DNA of 46,477 nt from a bacterium (GTDB lineage: Bacteria; Pseudomonadota; Alphaproteobacteria; Sphingomonadales; Sphingomonadaceae), in the NCBI GenBank assembly GCA_030824575.1, contig JAVBXL010000043.1:1-46477 (forward strand), in the 5' to 3' direction. The notes below the pieces were generated by a model. That model had not been told where the DNA came from. It did no database searches and saw only the letters and a program-made list of their open reading frames with translations. The position numbers and the translations under genes are program-made. The stretch's first letter is position 1; every line of letters starts with the position of its first letter. Below are positions 44,177 through 46,477 of the stretch, one piece after another.

Positions 44177-45688
44177 ATGACCGATATCCTCGACGCCATT
44201 CGCCCCGCCACGATCGGTGCACAGGCCTTGTTCGACAAGCCAAGAGCGTTCGGAATGCTGATCGACGGATCATGGCAACAGGCCGCCGATGGAAGAACTA
44301 TGGAATCGCTCGACCCGGCCACCGGCAAGGTCATCGCAAGCTTTCCCGATGCCGGGCAGGCCGATGTCGATGATGCGGTAGCAGCCGCGCGAAAGGCGTT
44401 TCCGGCTTGGGCAGGAACCACGCCTGCGCAGCGCGCTGCAATATTGAACCGTATCGCCCACCTGATCGAAGCGCATATCGACGAGTTGGCCGAGCTTGAA
44501 ACACTGGACCAAGGCAAGCCGCTCTATGTCGGGCGCTGGGCTGAAATTCTTGCAGCGGTCGCTCAGTTCCGCTTTTTCGCGGGACAAGCCACGGCGATTG
44601 AAGGCCGGACCATCACCCCTTCGATCACCTATCAGCCTGCAGGCAAGCAGATCGCAGCCTGGACAATTCGCGAGCCAGTTGGTGTTGTTGCCGCGATCGT
44701 TCCCTGGAATTCGCCACTGGTGCTGACGGCGATGAAACTTGCGCCCGCCCTGGCTGCCGGATGCACCGTCGTTTTAAAGCCGGCCGAAGACACCTCGATC
44801 ACCGCGTTGAGGCTTGGCGAGTTGATGATAGAAGCCGGGCTGCCAGCAGGTACCCTCAATATTGTAACCGGGCGAGGTGCCGTATCTGGCGCAGCGCTTG
44901 CTGCGCATTTCGATGTGGACAAGGTGGCGTTCACCGGGTCCACCGCCACGGGGAGAGCGATCCTTGATGCCTCCAAAGGCAATTTGAAACGAGTCACGCT
45001 GGAACTTGGTGGAAAGTCGCCTGTCATCATCCTGCCCGACGCCGATCTCGAACTGGCTATCGCTGGCTCGGCAAATGCCATCTTTTTCAACGCTGGCCAG
45101 GTTTGTGTCGCAGGGTCACGCGCCTATGTGCACGCCTCGATCTATAATCAGGTCATGGAGGGTCTCGCCAGCCATGCTCAAGCGCTGCAACTTGGCCATG
45201 GACTGAACCCGGACACGCAGATGGGGCCGCTGGTATCGGTTCAACAGGCGATGCGTGTCGAAAAATATATTGAGGCAGCCCGTGTCGCCGGAGCCGATAT
45301 CGTTACCGGTGGGAAGCGGTGCGGAAAATTCGGTACGTTCATTCCGCCAACGGTGATCGGAAATATTGCCCCAGATATGGATGTCGTCCGAGAGGAGGTT
45401 TTTGGCCCGGTTCTGGTCGTTCAACCCTATGACGACATCGAAGAGGCGGTCAAAGCCGCGAATGACAGCCAGTATGGACTGGCCGCGAGCGTGTGGACCG
45501 AATCCCTGTCATCCGCCCACAGACTCTCGCGACAGATTCAGGCAGGTACGGTCTGGATTAACTGTCACGCCATGTTTGACCCCAGCTTACCGATCGGCGG
45601 CGTAAAACAGTCTGGCTATGGGCGTGACAGCGGCCTTGCTGCCTTGGACAATTATCTGGAATGGAAGACGGTCTGCGCTGTAATATGA
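44177..45688 (+). CDS. NAD(P)-dependent aldehyde dehydrogenase
   Basis: A 503-residue enzyme of the aldehyde dehydrogenase superfamily. Catalytic Cys310 (NAGQVCVAGSR), general base Glu276 (LELGGKSP) and Asn178 (VPWNSP) are all present, with the cofactor motif FTGSTATGR. Length is normal. The ATG at 44177 follows CAGGAAG; the frame runs open to 44108 without similarity. It is divergent from the seven-gene operon and probably oxidises an aldehyde or semialdehyde formed in the same pathway. IS5-derived DNA begins a few bases after the stop, so the last residues may have been set by that insertion. Confidence 0.92.
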   Translation: MTDILDAIRPATIGAQALFDKPRAFGMLIDGSWQQAADGRTMESLDPATGKVIASFPDAGQADVDDAVAAARKAFPAWAGTTPAQRAAILNRIAHLIEAHIDELAELETLDQGKPLYVGRWAEILAAVAQFRFFAGQATAIEGRTITPSITYQPAGKQIAAWTIREPVGVVAAIVPWNSPLVLTAMKLAPALAAGCTVVLKPAEDTSITALRLGELMIEAGLPAGTLNIVTGRGAVSGAALAAHFDVDKVAFTGSTATGRAILDASKGNLKRVTLELGGKSPVIILPDADLELAIAGSANAIFFNAGQVCVAGSRAYVHASIYNQVMEGLASHAQALQLGHGLNPDTQMGPLVSVQQAMRVEKYIEAARVAGADIVTGGKRCGKFGTFIPPTVIGNIAPDMDVVREEVFGPVLVVQPYDDIEEAVKAANDSQYGLAASVWTESLSSAHRLSRQIQAGTVWINCHAMFDPSLPIGGVKQSGYGRDSGLAALDNYLEWKTVCAVI

Positions 45689-45691
45689 ATC

Positions 45692-45861
45692 AGAGATTGC
45701 AACCATCGCCAGAGACGATGAAGGTGGGCACCTCCATCAATCTCATGATTTGACAGGATTTGACGTCTGTCGGCTGATTGGTCGTGGATTTCGGCTTTTG
45801 CTACCCGACTGTGCGGCTCTTCTTCTACCTTTTGGGGTAGTCCCTCGTCTTCCAGGCACAC
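45692..45861. mobile_element. Non-coding 3' end of an IS5-like element
   Basis: From about GAGATTGCAACCATCGCCAGAG to the transposase remnant the sequence lacks a credible ORF and includes a small hairpin (CATCG/CGATG). It is most simply the terminal segment of the IS5-like element. The exact terminus was not fixed. Confidence 0.45.
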
Positions 45862-46062
45862 CTACCCTATGGCTGCTCGCCGGTCGTGGAAGATTAGGCG
45901 GTTCATGTTGCACGCCAAATTGACGAGCGTGATTTTGGTCTCGGCGCGCTTGATGCCGATGGTGTGGATCAGCATGCCCATCTTGGCTTTTTGCTGTGCA
46001 AAGACATGCTTCGACCCGCGCGCGGCAGAGGAGGCTCGGCTTGTCTGAATAGGTTTCGGCAA
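45862..46062 (-). pseudogene. C-terminal remnant of an IS5 family transposase
   Basis: About 66 codons ending KHVFAQQKAKMGMLIHTIGI...RLIFHDRRAAIG, the conserved C-terminus of IS5-type transposases (catalytic Glu region). The N-terminal part is missing and the first ~12 codons look frame-shifted relative to the family. It lies next to the IS3-type fragment. Confidence 0.75.
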
Positions 46063-46100
46063 CAGTTAAGTGGATAGTCTGCCGGTTTCGTCAAGTTGCC

Positions 46101-46155
46101 GATACTGGGCCTCATGCAGGGAGGGCGTAGCCCGACCGTAGTGAGGCCCAGTATC
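46101..46155. terminator. Inverted repeat at the end of the IS3-like fragment
   Basis: GATACTGGGCCTCA at 46101-46114 pairs perfectly with TGAGGCCCAGTATC at 46142-46155, with a ~27-base loop holding a second short stem. It follows the transposase stop and may block read-through into or out of the element. Confidence 0.6.
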
Positions 46156-46166
46156 GGTTGCCAAGT

Positions 46167-46346
46167 TCATGCTGCCATCATCACCGGCAGGTTATCAAAA
46201 TACGCCTGATCCGGGGTTTTTGCGGCAAGGCTCGAATGCGGCCTTCTTCCATTATAGAAGATCAGATAACGACCGATCGATGATCGGGCTTCGCTGACCC
46301 CGCTGTAGGCGCGCAGATAGACCTCGTCGTATTTAGCTTCGCTGCC
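46167..46346 (-). pseudogene. C-terminal remnant of an IS3 family transposase (OrfB)
   Basis: About 58 codons ending with KYDEVYLRAY...SIGRYLIFYNGRRPHSS and DQAYFDNLPVMMAA, the characteristic IS3 integrase tail. The preceding part, with the catalytic Asp and Glu residues, is replaced at about 46346 by the IS256-like end. Confidence 0.85.
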
Positions 46347-46350
46347 CTTC

Positions 46351-46477
46351 GGGGGGAGTGTCAGGATTTCCGTGTGTGGGCGGGCGGTTGATCATCAGGC
46401 CGCCATGGCTCTGATGAAACGTTCGCCGAAGATGACGGCGAATTGTGCCTTTGCCATCGTCCATTCACGAGGCGGCA
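46351..46477 (-). mobile_element. Right copy of the IS256-like end (runs off the window)
   Basis: The reverse complement of 34600-34726, about six mismatches in 127 bases. It contains the transposase tail (46395-46477, REWTMAKAQFAVIFGERF) and the terminus GGGGGGAGTGTCAGGATTTCC. The rest of the element, possibly complete, lies beyond the window. Confidence 0.8.

Noticed and set aside
1..46477. tRNA, rRNA or riboswitch genes
   Set aside because: I looked for conserved tRNA arm sequences and known riboswitch cores in the gaps and recognised none; a covariance-model scan would be decisive.

Overview
The window looks like chromosome from an alphaproteobacterium of the order Sphingomonadales (Sphingobium or Sphingomonas type). 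The grounds are high GC, a PhoK-type alkaline phosphatase, a CarD regulator, a TorF porin, a 'VVTAQKR' type TonB-dependent receptor and the general gene style. No rRNA or tRNA gene was recognised, so the genus is an inference.

Layout. 1-2.9 kb (+): 3' part of a SUV3-like helicase, S4 RNA-binding protein, fdxA, carD. 2.95-13.2 kb (-): a small membrane protein, an asparaginase-domain protein, proC, a YbjN protein, ubiK, tspO, an RND efflux pump and its adaptor, tlyA and a DsbD/ScsB-type thiol reductase. 13.2-16 kb: phoK (+) converging on cysE/epsC (-), with a long inverted repeat between them. 16-22.7 kb (-): histidine kinase and OmpR-type regulator, TorF porin, a SulP transporter with beta-carbonic anhydrase, and an orphan atypical OmpR-type regulator preceded by a coupled 41-codon ORF. 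22.8-24.5 kb: a DEDDh exonuclease (-) and corA (+).

24.5-34.3 kb is a carbohydrate-utilisation locus. A LacI regulator is divergent from a TonB receptor, two different GH3 glycosidases, an in-frame chimera of a formylglycine-generating enzyme and a sulfatase, and an MFS transporter. Palindromic operators sit around the receptor promoter. The chimera looks like a deletion scar: the locus probably once handled a sulfated glycan and has lost both sulfatase activation and catalysis.

34.3-46.5 kb is an island of visibly lower GC between remnants of insertion sequences. Two copies of the same IS end (IS256-like, about 127 bp, inverted) bracket it. Inside is a tight seven-gene operon: HMG-CoA-lyase-like enzyme, hydantoinase/oxoprolinase A and B, class III CoA-transferase, isochorismatase-fold amidase, LeuC-like and LeuD-like dehydratase. 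A divergent aldehyde dehydrogenase follows. The combination suggests a catabolic route: ATP-dependent opening of a cyclic amide, imide or ureide, amide hydrolysis, hydration of an unsaturated dicarboxylate, CoA activation, and retro-aldol cleavage to acetyl-CoA plus an oxo acid. This pathway is inferred, the substrate is unknown, and it is the best candidate here for an undescribed system.
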